DNA from: Burkholderiales bacterium
Lineage (GTDB): Bacteria > Pseudomonadota > Gammaproteobacteria > Burkholderiales > Burkholderiaceae_C
NCBI GenBank assembly: GCA_028868995.1
Contig: JAGWTH010000008.1
Span: 1-64,000, forward strand
Direction of reading: 5' to 3'
DNA: 64,000 nt
The notes beneath the pieces were generated by a model that saw only the letters and a list, made by a program, of their open reading frames with translations, ran no database searches and was not told where the DNA came from. Below are positions 15,910 to 24,916 of the stretch, in pieces. Positions within the stretch are counted from its first letter, which is position 1. Each line of letters begins with the position of its first letter. Position numbers and translations under genes: made by a program.

Positions 15910-16386
15910 GTGTCGAATCCTGTCTTCCGCTTCGCCACCGTCCAGGGCCAGGCCATCCACTGGTTCCTGCGGCGCAACTGCTCGGTGACGCCGGCTCAGC
16001 TGGGCTGGCTGTACGCCTCGCTGTGCGTGGTGACGCTGGGGATCGGGGGGCTCTTCTGGGCCCAGGGTGCGTTGCTGGTCCTGCCATTCGCGTGGCTGGA
16101 GCTCGCGGCCGTGGGTATCGCCTTCGTGGTGTACGCACGACATGCGGCGGACCGGGAGCACATCCTGCTGACGGACCGGCAGCTCGTGGTGGAACTGGAG
16201 AATGCCGGCCACCTCGAGCGGGCGGAATTCCACCGGGACTGGGTCCGGGTGGAGCCGGAGGCGGACGACCGCTCGCTGATCGAGGTGTCCGGGCAGGGCC
16301 GGCGGGTGATCGTGGGACGCTACGTCCGGCCGGAACTGCGGCCGGCGCTGGCGCGGGAGATCCGCCGGGCGCTGCGCGAGGCGTGA
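15910..16386 (+). CDS. DUF2244 membrane protein
   Basis: A 158-aa inner-membrane protein with two adjacent helices (about 33-75) and a soluble C-terminal domain with ADREHILLTDRQLVVELENAG, which matches the DUF2244 family. DUF2244 genes are regularly found just upstream of cytochrome c oxidase subunit II in Burkholderiales, as here (51 bp before coxB), so a role in oxidase biogenesis is plausible but unproven. It starts with GTG; no alternative ATG gives the same N-terminus. Confidence 0.85.
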   Translation: MSNPVFRFATVQGQAIHWFLRRNCSVTPAQLGWLYASLCVVTLGIGGLFWAQGALLVLPFAWLELAAVGIAFVVYARHAADREHILLTDRQLVVELENAGHLERAEFHRDWVRVEPEADDRSLIEVSGQGRRVIVGRYVRPELRPALAREIRRALREA

Positions 16387-16437
16387 GCGCGATGGAGACG
16401 CGCGGGACGGTTTTATGAAGGCTCGAGGCTGAAAACG

Positions 16438-17601
16438 ATGAAAAGGACTTCCAAGATCGCTGCGGCGCTTTCGCTGGCGGGCGCACTGGCCGGTACGGCC
16501 CATGCCGTGCAGGACCTGCCCGGCGGCCCGGCGGTGATGCAGCTCAACCTGCACCCGGCCGCGACGCGGATCGCCGCGGAGCAGTCGTGGCTGCACTGGT
16601 TCATGCTGATCACCTGCCTCGTGATCTTCGTGGGTGTCTTCTCGGTGATGTTCTATTCCATCCTGAAGCACCGCAAGTCCGTCGGCCACAAGCCGGCCAA
16701 CTTCCACGAGTCGGTGACCGTGGAAGTCGTCTGGACCGTGATCCCCTTCCTGATCGTGATCGGCATGGCGCTGCCCGCCACCAAGGTGCTGGTCGCGGCC
16801 AAGGACACCTCCAACGCCGACATGACCGTCAAGGTGACCGGCTACCAGTGGAAGTGGGGCTACGACTACCTGACCGGCCCGGCCCAGGGGGTGAGCTTCC
16901 TGTCCGCCCTGCTGCCGGCGCAGCGCGAGCTGTCCAACGCGGGCGCCAAGGGCCCCAACGTCCCGGACAACTACCTGCTGGAGGTCGACAACCCGCTGGT
17001 GGTGCCGGTCAACAAGAAGATCCGCGTGATCACCACCGCCAACGACGTGATCCACTCCTGGGGCGTGCCCGCCTTCGGCGTCAAGCAGGACGCCATCCCC
17101 GGCTTCGTGCGCGACACCTGGTTCCGCAGCGAGAAGGTCGGTGACTTCTACGGCGACTGCTACGAGCTGTGCGGCAAGGAGCACGCCTACATGCCCATCC
17201 ACGTGAAGGTGGTGAGCGACGAGGACTTCGCCAAGTGGTCCGACCAGCAGAAGAAGATCATGGCCGCCAAGGCCGACGACCCGAACAAGGTCTGGGCGCT
17301 GGCCGACATCGTGGCGCGCGGCGAGAAGGTCTACGCCGCCAACTGCGCCGCCTGCCACCAGCCCAACGGCAAGGGCGCCGGCCCGATCCTGCCGCTGGAC
17401 GGCTCGCCCATCGTCAACGACGCCGACAAGACCAAGCAGATCCAGGTGGTGCTCAACGGCCGCAACGCCATGCCTTCGTGGAAGGCCACGCTGAGCGACA
17501 CGGACATCGCTGCGGTCATCAGCTTCACCAAGAACCACTGGAGCAACCACACCGGCCAGGTCGTCCAGCCTTCCGAAGTGCTGGCGCAGCGCGGCAAGTG
17601 A
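16438..17601 (+). CDS. coxB: Cytochrome c oxidase subunit II with fused cytochrome c domain
   Basis: A 387-aa oxidase subunit that carries the CuA electron-entry site. A signal peptide (1-23) is followed by two membrane helices (about 50-75 and 92-115) and the cupredoxin domain with CYELCGKEH (Cys241, Cys245, His249 and a later Met). A class I cytochrome c domain is then fused at the C-terminus: CAACH at 303-307 with an axial Met in NAMPSW. This fusion makes the enzyme caa3-like in architecture. It is the first catalytic gene of the cox operon, 32 bp before coxA. Confidence 0.96.
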   Translation: MKRTSKIAAALSLAGALAGTAHAVQDLPGGPAVMQLNLHPAATRIAAEQSWLHWFMLITCLVIFVGVFSVMFYSILKHRKSVGHKPANFHESVTVEVVWTVIPFLIVIGMALPATKVLVAAKDTSNADMTVKVTGYQWKWGYDYLTGPAQGVSFLSALLPAQRELSNAGAKGPNVPDNYLLEVDNPLVVPVNKKIRVITTANDVIHSWGVPAFGVKQDAIPGFVRDTWFRSEKVGDFYGDCYELCGKEHAYMPIHVKVVSDEDFAKWSDQQKKIMAAKADDPNKVWALADIVARGEKVYAANCAACHQPNGKGAGPILPLDGSPIVNDADKTKQIQVVLNGRNAMPSWKATLSDTDIAAVISFTKNHWSNHTGQVVQPSEVLAQRGK

Positions 17602-17633
17602 TCACCGGGCAAGAGGAATAGAGGTAACCATCC

Positions 17634-19295
17634 ATGAGCGCAGTTCTCGACCCCCACGGCCACGTCGCCGGCCATGACGATCACCACGACCACGCCCCCA
17701 CCGGATGGCGGCGCTGGGTCTACGCGACGAACCACAAGGACATCGGCACGCTGTACCTGCTGTTCGCCTTCACCATGCTGATGGTCGGCGGCGTGCTGGC
17801 GCTGTGCATCCGCGCCGAGCTGTTCGAGCCCGGGCTGCAGTTCTTCAACCCGGAACTGTTCAACCAGTTCACCACCATGCACGGCCTGATCATGGTGTTC
17901 GGCGCCATCATGCCGGCCTTCGTGGGTTTCGCGAACTGGATGATCCCGCTGCAGATCGGCGCGCCCGACATGGCCTTCGCCCGGATGAACAACTTCAGCT
18001 TCTGGCTGATGGTGCCGGCCGGCCTGATGCTGGTGGGTTCGTTCTTCATGCCCGGCGGCGCCCCCGCCGCCGGCTGGACGCTGTACGCGCCGCTGACCCT
18101 GCAGATGGGCCCGTCGATGGACGCCGGCATCTTCGCGATGCACATCCTGGGCGCCTCCTCGATCATGGGCTCGATCAACATCATCGTGACCATCCTCAAC
18201 ATGCGCGCCCCGGGCATGACGCTGATGAAGATGCCGATGTTCGCCTGGACCTGGCTGATCACCGCCTACCTGCTGATCGCCGTGATGCCCGTGCTGGCCG
18301 GCGCGATCACCATGACGCTGACCGACCGCCACTTCGGCACGACCTTCTTCAACCCCGCCGGCGGCGGCGACCCGGTGATGTACCAGCACATCTTCTGGTT
18401 CTTCGGCCACCCCGAGGTCTACATCATGATCCTGCCGGCCTTCGGCATCATCAGCCAGGTCGTGCCCGCCTTCGCGCGCAAGAAGCTGTTCGGCTACGCC
18501 TCCATGGTGTACGCCACCAGCTCGATCGCCATCCTGTCCTTCATCGTGTGGGCGCACCACATGTTCACCACCGGCATGCCGGTGACCGGCCAGCTGTTCT
18601 TCATGTACGCGACCATGCTGATCGCGGTGCCCACGGCCGTGAAGATCTTCAACTGGATCGCGACCATGTGGCAGGGCTCGATGACCTTCGAGACCCCGAT
18701 GCTGTTCGCCTGCGGCTTCATCTTCGTGTTCACGATGGGCGGCTTCACCGGCCTGATCCTGGCCATGGCGCCGATCGACATCCTGCTGCAGGACACCTAC
18801 TACGTGGTGGCGCACTTCCACTACGTGCTGGTGGCGGGCTCGCTGTTCGCGATGTTCTCGGGCTTCTACTACTGGTCGCCCAAGTGGACCGGCCGCATGT
18901 ACGACGAGACCCGCGGCAAGATCCACTTCTGGTGGTCGCTGATCTCCTTCAACGTCACCTTCTTCCCGATGCACTTCCTGGGCCTGGCCGGCATGCCCCG
19001 CCGCTATGCCGACTACCCGATGCAGTTCGCCGACTTCAACGCCGTGGCCTCGGTCGGCGCCTTCTTCTTCGGCTTCGCCCAGGTGTACTTCTTCTTCTAC
19101 ATCGTGCTGCCCGTCATGCGCGGCAAGGGCCAGGTCGCGCCGCAGCGTCCCTGGAACGACCCGGACGGCAAGGGCGCCGAAGGCCTGGAGTGGGAAGTGC
19201 CCTCGCCGGCGCCCTTCCACACCTTCGAGACCCCGCCGCGCCTGGACGCAACGGCGACCCGCGTGCTGCCGGACAGCCCGGCGGGCGCGCATTGA
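17634..19295 (+). CDS. coxA: Cytochrome c oxidase subunit I
   Basis: A 553-aa, 12-helix catalytic subunit that holds heme a and the heme a3-CuB site and reduces O2 while pumping protons. It shows [16 protein letters not shown] (CuB His-Tyr pair and the Glu of the D channel region), the double His in [12 protein letters not shown] and the heme ligands in [10 protein letters not shown]. Length and motif order are those of aa3-type CtaD. The start ATG follows GAGGTAACCATCC. The N-terminus is His-rich ([13 protein letters not shown]). Confidence 0.97.
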   Translation: MSAVLDPHGHVAGHDDHHDHAPTGWRRWVYATNHKDIGTLYLLFAFTMLMVGGVLALCIRAELFEPGLQFFNPELFNQFTTMHGLIMVFGAIMPAFVGFANWMIPLQIGAPDMAFARMNNFSFWLMVPAGLMLVGSFFMPGGAPAAGWTLYAPLTLQMGPSMDAGIFAMHILGASSIMGSINIIVTILNMRAPGMTLMKMPMFAWTWLITAYLLIAVMPVLAGAITMTLTDRHFGTTFFNPAGGGDPVMYQHIFWFFGHPEVYIMILPAFGIISQVVPAFARKKLFGYASMVYATSSIAILSFIVWAHHMFTTGMPVTGQLFFMYATMLIAVPTAVKIFNWIATMWQGSMTFETPMLFACGFIFVFTMGGFTGLILAMAPIDILLQDTYYVVAHFHYVLVAGSLFAMFSGFYYWSPKWTGRMYDETRGKIHFWWSLISFNVTFFPMHFLGLAGMPRRYADYPMQFADFNAVASVGAFFFGFAQVYFFFYIVLPVMRGKGQVAPQRPWNDPDGKGAEGLEWEVPSPAPFHTFETPPRLDATATRVLPDSPAGAH

Positions 19296-19315
19296 GCGCC
19301 AGGGAAGCCGAACGG

Positions 19316-19429
19316 ATGTCCGACGACGACCGCAAGAAGGGCAACCTGCGCCTGGCGCTGATCCTGGCGTCGGTGGCGCTCGCCTTCTTCCTCGGCTTCA
19401 TCGCCAAGATCGCCCTGCTGGGGAAGTAG
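19316..19429 (+). CDS. Cytochrome oxidase small assembly protein (37 aa)
   Basis: A very short reading frame between coxA and ctaG. It has a charged N-terminus (MSDDDRKKGNLRLA) followed by one hydrophobic helix and a Lys end, preceded by AGGGAAGC at Shine-Dalgarno distance. Such single-helix proteins occur in the same place in many betaproteobacterial cox operons and are thought to help assemble or stabilise the oxidase. It stops 4 nt before the ctaG ATG, which supports coupled translation. Easily missed because of its size. Confidence 0.8.
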   Translation: MSDDDRKKGNLRLALILASVALAFFLGFIAKIALLGK

Positions 19430-19433
19430 CGGC

Positions 19434-20024
19434 ATGAAGCGTGGCGGCTACAACCTGAGGATGATGGGCAAGCTGGCCGTGGTCGCGGCCGGCATGTTCG
19501 GCTTCGGCTACGCCATGATCCCGCTGTACAAGCACATCTGCGAGGTCACGGGCATCAACGTCCTGGCGGTGGGCGAGCAGCAGGTCCCCGGGGGGTCGAC
19601 GGCACGCCCGAACACCCAGGTGGACACCAGCCGCACGATCGAGGTGCAGTTCGACGCCAATGCCTACGGCATCTGGAGCTTCCATCCCGCCGTCACGACG
19701 CTGAAGGTGCATCCGGGCGAGCTGTCGACCGTGATGTACGAGTTCCAGAACACCCAGAACCGCACGATGTCGGCCCAGGCGATCCCCAGCTACGCCCCGC
19801 GCCAGGCGGCGCCGTACTTCAACAAGCTGGAGTGCTTCTGCTTCAACCAGTACACGCTGGCGCCGGGCGAGAAGAAGCAGTGGCCGGTGGCCTTCGTCAT
19901 CGACCCCAAGCTGCCGAAGGACGTGAAGACGATCACCCTGTCGTACACGTTCTTCGAGGTGGGCAACAGCAAGCCGCCGGCTCCGCAGGCCGCGGCGCCG
20001 GCGACCGCGGGAGGGCCGGGATGA
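19434..20024 (+). CDS. ctaG: Cytochrome c oxidase copper chaperone CtaG/Cox11
   Basis: A 196-aa protein that delivers Cu to the CuB site of subunit I. One N-terminal membrane helix (12-30) is followed by a periplasmic immunoglobulin-like domain with the copper-binding pair in LECFCFNQ, preceded by APYFNK, as in Cox11. The tail is Pro/Ala-rich. The stop codon overlaps the next start (ATGA). Position between coxA and coxC is standard. Confidence 0.95.
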   Translation: MKRGGYNLRMMGKLAVVAAGMFGFGYAMIPLYKHICEVTGINVLAVGEQQVPGGSTARPNTQVDTSRTIEVQFDANAYGIWSFHPAVTTLKVHPGELSTVMYEFQNTQNRTMSAQAIPSYAPRQAAPYFNKLECFCFNQYTLAPGEKKQWPVAFVIDPKLPKDVKTITLSYTFFEVGNSKPPAPQAAAPATAGGPG

Positions 20025-20203
20025 ACCTGCTGCGCACGGTCAGGACCGTGCTGTGGTCGTTCATCGGCATCAGGAAGAGAAGCGAATACGAGGAGGACCT
20101 GGGCAAGGCCAATCCCTTCCACATCATCGTCGTGGCGCTGGTCGGTGTCGCGGTGTTCGTGGGCGGGCTGATCGCCCTGGTCAACTGGGTCGTCAAGAAA
20201 TAG
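20021..20203 (+). CDS. DUF2970 small membrane protein
   Basis: A 60-aa protein with a basic N-terminal half (VLWSFIGIRKRSEYEEDLGKANP) and one C-terminal membrane helix ending in WVVKK. The sequence fits DUF2970, small proteins found beside cytochrome oxidase genes. Its start overlaps the ctaG stop (ATGA), so it is translationally coupled to the copper chaperone. Role in oxidase assembly is likely but untested. Confidence 0.82.
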   Translation: MNLLRTVRTVLWSFIGIRKRSEYEEDLGKANPFHIIVVALVGVAVFVGGLIALVNWVVKK

Positions 20204-20224
20204 CAAAAGGTATCAGGAGTCAAG

Positions 20225-21106
20225 ATGAGCGCTAGCGCAACGGGGACCACGCCCCACTACTTCGTGCCCCAGCCGTCGCGCCACCCGGCGTTCGCGGCCT
20301 TCGGCCTGTTCTTCGTGATCCTCGGGGCGGCCAACTGGATCAACGGGGCCGGATGGGGCAAGTACTCCTTCTTCTTCGGCCTGCTGTGGCTGTTCGGCGT
20401 GCTGTTCCAGTGGTTCCGCGACTCCATCGGCGAGAGCGAACGCGGCGCCTACGGCCGCAAGATCGACATCTCGTACCGCTGGAGCATGAGCTGGTTCATC
20501 TTCTCCGAGGTGATGTTCTTCGGCGCCTTCTTCACCGCCCTGTGGTGGATGCGCGCGCACTCGGTGCCTGCCCTGGGCAGCATCGACAACAGCCTGCTGT
20601 GGCCCGGCTTCAAGGGCGTCTGGCCGAGCGCCGCCCCCGGCGCGACCGCCTCGCCGGCCGGCACGATCGAGCCGTTCCAGACGATGACGCCGTTCTGGCT
20701 GCCGACGATCAACACGGCGCTGCTGCTGACCTCCGGCGTCACGCTGACCATCGCGCACCACCTGCTGCGCGACAACAAGCGCGGCCCGACGATCTTCTGG
20801 ATGTGGATCACGGTGCTGCTGGGCTTCACCTTCGTCTGCGTGCAGGGCTACGAATACCACCACGCCTACACCGAGATGAACCTGACGCTGGCCTCGGGCG
20901 CCTACGGTTCCACCTTCTTCATGCTGACCGGCTTCCACGGCTTCCACGTGATCGTCGGCATGCTGATGCTCCTGTTCATCACGATCCGCCTGATGAAGGG
21001 CCACTTCAGCGCCGAGCGCCACTTCGGCTTCGAGGGCGCCGCCTGGTACTGGCACTTCGTGGACGTGGTGTGGCTGTTCCTGTACACCCTCGTCTACTGG
21101 CTCTGA
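20225..21106 (+). CDS. coxC: Cytochrome c oxidase subunit III
   Basis: A 293-aa, seven-helix subunit III, which stabilises subunit I and lies near the oxygen entry route. Recognisable stretches are MSWFIFSEVMFFGAFF (with the conserved Glu), GYEYHHAYTEMN and GFHGFHVIVGMLML, ending in AWYWHFVDVVWLFLYTLVYW. The ATG follows CAGGAGTCAAG. It is the last gene of the first cox transcript and is followed by a strong terminator. Confidence 0.96.
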   Translation: MSASATGTTPHYFVPQPSRHPAFAAFGLFFVILGAANWINGAGWGKYSFFFGLLWLFGVLFQWFRDSIGESERGAYGRKIDISYRWSMSWFIFSEVMFFGAFFTALWWMRAHSVPALGSIDNSLLWPGFKGVWPSAAPGATASPAGTIEPFQTMTPFWLPTINTALLLTSGVTLTIAHHLLRDNKRGPTIFWMWITVLLGFTFVCVQGYEYHHAYTEMNLTLASGAYGSTFFMLTGFHGFHVIVGMLMLLFITIRLMKGHFSAERHFGFEGAAWYWHFVDVVWLFLYTLVYWL

Positions 21107-21152
21107 CCCGCCGCCCCCGCGCAGGCGGGGACTCCGGGGCGTCCAGCCACGA

Positions 21153-21178
21153 AAAAGGGCCGCGCGAGCGGCCCTTTT
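21153..21178. terminator. Bidirectional intrinsic terminator after coxC
   Basis: A perfect 11-bp stem (AAAAGGGCCGC with its complement) closed by a GCGA loop, ending in TTTTGTT on the plus strand and flanked by an A-run that gives a T-run on the minus strand. It lies between the convergent coxC and DUF2909 genes and can end both transcripts. Confidence 0.88.
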
Positions 21179-21191
21179 GTTCGTTGCGGTT

Positions 21192-21410
21192 TCAGTGCAG
21201 GGGAATTCCCGTGGGCTGGATGTATCCCAGCTTCCAGGCGCCCAGGATGCAGACGAACAGCAGGATCGAGAAACCCACGCGGAAGGCCAGGGCGCGGGCC
21301 ATGTTGCTGGTCTTGGGCCGGCCATCCTGGCCGTCGCGCATCATGAAATACAGCGCCGAGCCGAGGCTGGCGAGGATCGCGAGAAAGCCGATGATCACGA
21401 AATATTTCAT
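21192..21410 (-). CDS. DUF2909-type twin-transmembrane protein
   Basis: A 72-aa protein with two membrane helices (about 1-22 and 42-62) separated by a short charged loop with RDGQDGRPKTSN, as in DUF2909 twin-transmembrane proteins that occur inside betaproteobacterial cox clusters. It is the only minus-strand gene among the oxidase genes. I chose ATG 21410 over ATG 21419 because GATAAT ends exactly 7 nt before it, the geometry of a leaderless start seen elsewhere in the window. Function unknown. Confidence 0.8.
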   Translation of the reverse strand: MKYFVIIGFLAILASLGSALYFMMRDGQDGRPKTSNMARALAFRVGFSILLFVCILGAWKLGYIQPTGIPLH

Positions 21411-21444
21411 GCCGGCCATTATCCGCGCCGGCGCGACGGCATGA

Positions 21445-21496
21445 GCCGCCGGGCCGCCCCAAGGCGAATCCCGCAGCGCGCAGCGCGGAGGGCAGT
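21445..21496 (+). repeat. GC-rich dispersed repeat, copy 1, ending at the SURF1 start
   Basis: Starts with the 19-mer GCCGCCGGGCCGCCCCAAG, which recurs exactly at 43256-43274 on the other strand, and ends GGGCAGT three bases before the SURF1 GTG. Its GGAGGG is the only Shine-Dalgarno candidate for SURF1. The middle is degenerate relative to the other copy. Confidence 0.55.
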
Positions 21497-21499
21497 CCT

Positions 21500-22216
21500 G
21501 TGAACAAGCGCGTGCTGATCGCCATCGCGGCGATGCTGGGTTTCGCGCTGACGGCGCGGCTGGGCTTCTGGCAGTGGAGCCGGGGCGAACAGCGCACCGC
21601 CCTGCACGAGGCGACCCTGCGGCGCGCCGAGGCCGCGCCGGTGGACCAGGCGCAGCTGCTGGCGGCCGGCGCGCACGCCGATGCGCTCGTGCACCGCCCG
21701 GTGGTGCTGCGCGGGCAATGGATCCCCCAGCGCACCGTTTACCTGGACAACCGGCAGATGAACGCCGTGCCGGGCTTCTACGTGGTCACGCCCCTGCGCC
21801 TGGAGGGCAGCCAGGCCGTGGTGCTGGTGCAGCGCGGCTGGGTGCAGCGCAACTTCGAACAGCGCGATCGCCTGCCCCCCGTGCAGACGCCCGCCGGGCC
21901 GGTGGAGGTCCGCGGCTTCCTGGCCCCGCCGCCCGCCAAGCTATTCGCCTTCGCCCGGCAGGAGACGGGCGCGATCCGGCAGAATCTCGACCTGGCCGCC
22001 TTCCGCGCGGAGACCGGCCTGCCCCTGCTGGAGCTGTCGGTGCAGCAGACCGGCGCGCCGTCGGAAGGCCTGCTGCGGCAGTGGCCCGAGGCCGGCAGCG
22101 GGGCCGACACCAATTTCGGCTATGCCTTCCAGTGGTGGGCGATGGCCACGCTCATCGCCATCCTGTATGTCTGGTTCCAAATCATCCTCCCCTACCGCCG
22201 AGCCCGGCGTCCTTGA
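21500..22216 (+). CDS. SURF1-family cytochrome oxidase assembly protein
   Basis: A 238-aa inner-membrane protein with one helix at each end (about 5-22 and 208-228) and a periplasmic domain with FWQWSRGEQR, VVLRGQW, YLDNRQMNAVPGFYVVTPL and VQRGWV, the SURF1/Shy1 signature. It helps insert or retain heme a during subunit I maturation. GTG start; the preceding GGAGGG comes from a repeat element. It opens the second assembly transcript (SURF1, SCO-like, ctaA, ctaB, sco), whose genes overlap or are spaced by only a few bases. Confidence 0.92.
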   Translation: MNKRVLIAIAAMLGFALTARLGFWQWSRGEQRTALHEATLRRAEAAPVDQAQLLAAGAHADALVHRPVVLRGQWIPQRTVYLDNRQMNAVPGFYVVTPLRLEGSQAVVLVQRGWVQRNFEQRDRLPPVQTPAGPVEVRGFLAPPPAKLFAFARQETGAIRQNLDLAAFRAETGLPLLELSVQQTGAPSEGLLRQWPEAGSGADTNFGYAFQWWAMATLIAILYVWFQIILPYRRARRP

Positions 22217-22898
22217 CCAGCCGCTGGGGCTCACCGTGCACTCGCTGCCGCTGCCGCAGGAAGCGGCGCTGGCCGACGAGCAGCGCACCCGCAGCGGCCG
22301 CTGGAAGATGCTGCTGGTGGCGCTGGTGTGCGCCGCCCCCGTGGTCGCCTCCTACTTCACCTATTTCGTCGTGCGGCCGACGGGCAGCACCGCCTACGGC
22401 ACCCTGATCGAGCCGCAGCGGCCCATCCCGGATCTCGCCGCCACGACCCTGGACGGCCGGGCGGTGAACCTGCGCGGGCTGAAGGGCCAGTGGCTGCTGG
22501 TGAGCGTGGCCGGCGGCGCCTGCGACGCCCTGTGCGAGCGGCACCTCTACCTGCAGCGGCAGCTGCGCGAGGGCCTGGGCAAGGACAAGGAGCGCGTGGA
22601 CTGGGTCTGGCTGGTGTCCGACACCGCCCCCGTGCGCCCGGAGCTGAAGCCCGCGCTGCGCGAGGCCACCGTGCTGCGCGTGGACCCCGCCGCGCTCGCC
22701 CGATGGCTGGCGCCCGAGCCCGGGCACCCGCTGGCCGACCACCTGTACCTGGTGGATCCGCTGGGCCACTGGATGATGCGCTTCCCGCCCGGCACCGACC
22801 TGGCCGCGGCCAAGGGCATGCGCAAGGACCTGGAGCGGCTGATGCGGGCATCGGCCGGCTGGGACCAGCCGGGACGCACCGGGCCGTCGGGATCCTGA
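22167..22898 (+). CDS. Membrane-anchored SCO-like thioredoxin-fold protein
   Basis: A 243-aa protein with one membrane helix (about 50-70, ending [10 protein letters not shown]) and a periplasmic thioredoxin-like domain. [11 protein letters not shown] carries a C-x3-C pair and [13 protein letters not shown] supplies a His placed as in SCO copper chaperones, although overall similarity to classical SCO is low. The family is often found between SURF1 and ctaA in this bacterial group. The start is uncertain: ATG 22167 overlaps SURF1 by 50 bp; GTG 22233 is an alternative. Redox or copper role is inferred. Confidence 0.75.
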   Translation: MSGSKSSSPTAEPGVLDQPLGLTVHSLPLPQEAALADEQRTRSGRWKMLLVALVCAAPVVASYFTYFVVRPTGSTAYGTLIEPQRPIPDLAATTLDGRAVNLRGLKGQWLLVSVAGGACDALCERHLYLQRQLREGLGKDKERVDWVWLVSDTAPVRPELKPALREATVLRVDPAALARWLAPEPGHPLADHLYLVDPLGHWMMRFPPGTDLAAAKGMRKDLERLMRASAGWDQPGRTGPSGS

Positions 22899-22900
22899 GC

Positions 22901-24046
22901 ATGACCGACGCTTCGCTGTACGACCTGGCGCCGGTGCTGCGCGTCGCGCTGCTGGGCATTGCGGTGGCCTCGGGGCCCCTGGCCTGGATCTGGCTGCGCA
23001 ACAAGCAGTCCGCGCCCGCGCACCGGCTCGCGGCGCTCACGCTGCTGACGCTGTTCCTCTCCTTCGACCTCGTGCTGTTCGGCGCCTTCACCCGCCTGAC
23101 CGACTCCGGACTGGGTTGTCCCGACTGGCCGGGCTGCTACGGCAACGCCAGCCCGGTCGGCGCGGTGCACGAGATCAGCGCCGCGCAGGCGAGCATGCCC
23201 ACGGGGCCCGTGACCCACGGCAAGGCCTGGGTGGAGATGGTGCACCGCTACCTCGCCACCGGCGTCGGGGTGCTGATCACGACGCTGGTGCTCGCCACCT
23301 GGCTGCAGCGCAAGCGCGGCGTGCCGGTGCAGCCGCGCTGGCCCGCATTCACGCTGCTCTGGATCTGCGTGCAGGGCGCCTTCGGCGCGCTCACGGTGAC
23401 GATGAAGCTGTTCCCCGCCATCGTGACACTGCACCTGCTGGGCGGACTGGTGCTGCTCGCCCTGCTGGCCAGCCAGGTCGTGGCCTACCGGCAGGCCGAC
23501 CGGGGCAGCGGCCCGCGTGCCATCCCGCAGGCGACGCGCCGCTGGCTGCTGGCGGCCTACCTGCTGACATGGCTGCAGGCGGCGCTCGGCGGCTGGGTCA
23601 GCACCAACTACTCGGTGCTCGCCTGCGACACCTTCCCGACCTGCCAGGGCAGCTGGTGGCCGCTGATGGATTTCGCGCAGGGCTTCGAGCTGTGGCGCCC
23701 CCTGGGCCTGACCGGCGCCGGCGAGCCCATCCAGTTCGCCGCGCTGACGGCCATCCACTACACGCACCGCCTCGTCGCCTACGGGCTGTTCGCCGTGCTG
23801 GGCGTGCTCGCGTGGCGCCTGCGCGGCACGGCGCTGCACGCGACCAGCCGCATCGTTTCGGCCCTGGCGCTGTGGCAGCTCGCCTCGGGCCTGTCGAACG
23901 TCGTGCTGGGCTGGCCGCTGCTGGGTGCGGTGGCGCACACCGGCGGCGCGGCGGGCCTGGTGGTGGCGCTGACCTGGGCGCTGCGCGAGAGCCGCGCGGC
24001 GCCCGACGCCGTCGTCGCCGTGCGCGGTCGCGAGGTGTCGGCATGA
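22901..24046 (+). CDS. ctaA: Heme A synthase CtaA/Cox15
   Basis: A 381-aa polytopic membrane enzyme that oxidises heme O to heme A. The order of motifs fits Cox15: [22 protein letters not shown] in the first half, VEMVHRYLA (heme-ligand His), [11 protein letters not shown] with CDTFPTCQG, and a second heme-binding pair IHYTHRL and VAHTGGA. Two Cys pairs (in the CPDWPGC and CDTFPTC segments) fit the periplasmic loops. ATG lies 2 bp after the SCO-like gene and its stop overlaps ctaB (ATGA). Confidence 0.95.
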   Translation: MTDASLYDLAPVLRVALLGIAVASGPLAWIWLRNKQSAPAHRLAALTLLTLFLSFDLVLFGAFTRLTDSGLGCPDWPGCYGNASPVGAVHEISAAQASMPTGPVTHGKAWVEMVHRYLATGVGVLITTLVLATWLQRKRGVPVQPRWPAFTLLWICVQGAFGALTVTMKLFPAIVTLHLLGGLVLLALLASQVVAYRQADRGSGPRAIPQATRRWLLAAYLLTWLQAALGGWVSTNYSVLACDTFPTCQGSWWPLMDFAQGFELWRPLGLTGAGEPIQFAALTAIHYTHRLVAYGLFAVLGVLAWRLRGTALHATSRIVSALALWQLASGLSNVVLGWPLLGAVAHTGGAAGLVVALTWALRESRAAPDAVVAVRGREVSA

Positions 24047-24912
24047 GCGTCGCGCGCCAGTTCTACGCGCTGATGAAGCCGCGCGTGATCCAGCTGATCG
24101 TGTTCTGCGCGCTCATCGGCATGGTGCTCGCCGTGCCGGGCGTGCCCACGCTGCTGGACCTGCGCATCGCGGCCATCGCCTGCCTGGGCATCTGGCTGGT
24201 CGCCGGCGCGGCGGCGGCCTTCAACTGCCTGGTGGAGAAGGGCATCGACGCCCAGATGCGCCGCACGGCCTGGCGGCCGACCGCCAAGGGCGAGCTGAGC
24301 GACTTGCAGACACTGCTGTTCTCCGCCGTCCTGTGCGCGGTCGGCTCGTGGCTGCTCTATGCCTGGGTGAACCCGCTGACCATGTGGCTCACGCTCGGCA
24401 CCTTCATCGGCTACGCGGTGATCTACACCGTGATCCTCAAGCCGCTGACGCCGCAGAACATCGTCATCGGCGGCGCCTCGGGCGCCATGCCGCCGGTGCT
24501 GGGCTGGGCGGCGCTGCGCGGGGACGTGGGCCCCGAGGCGCTGATCCTGTTCCTGATCATCTTCCTGTGGACACCGCCGCACTTCTGGGCGCTGGCGCTG
24601 TACCGCGTGGAGGACTACCGCAAGTCGGGGCTGCCCATGCTGCCGGTGACCCACGGCAACGAGTTCACGCGCCTGCAGATCCTGCTGTACACCCTCGTGC
24701 TGTTCGCGGCCTGCCTCATGCCCTTCGCCTACGGCATGAGCTCCTGGTTCTACCTGGTGTCGGCCGTCGTGCTCAGTGCCGGTTTCACCTGGCACGGCTG
24801 GCGCCTGTGGCGCGAGTACTCCGACGCCCTGGCGCGCAAGACCTTCCGCTTCTCCCTGATCCACCTGAGTGCGCTGTTCGCGGCGCTGCTCGTCGACCAC
24901 TACCTGGGGTGA
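24043..24912 (+). CDS. ctaB: Protoheme IX farnesyltransferase (heme O synthase)
   Basis: A 289-aa UbiA-superfamily enzyme that attaches farnesyl to heme B to make heme O. The prenyl-diphosphate binding segment is [15 protein letters not shown] (N-x3-E-x3-D), followed by [13 protein letters not shown] and [11 protein letters not shown], all diagnostic of Cox10. It has about nine membrane helices and normal length. It starts within the ctaA stop, so heme O and heme A synthases are translationally coupled. Confidence 0.96.
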   Translation: MSVARQFYALMKPRVIQLIVFCALIGMVLAVPGVPTLLDLRIAAIACLGIWLVAGAAAAFNCLVEKGIDAQMRRTAWRPTAKGELSDLQTLLFSAVLCAVGSWLLYAWVNPLTMWLTLGTFIGYAVIYTVILKPLTPQNIVIGGASGAMPPVLGWAALRGDVGPEALILFLIIFLWTPPHFWALALYRVEDYRKSGLPMLPVTHGNEFTRLQILLYTLVLFAACLMPFAYGMSSWFYLVSAVVLSAGFTWHGWRLWREYSDALARKTFRFSLIHLSALFAALLVDHYLG

Positions 24913-24916
24913 CTTC

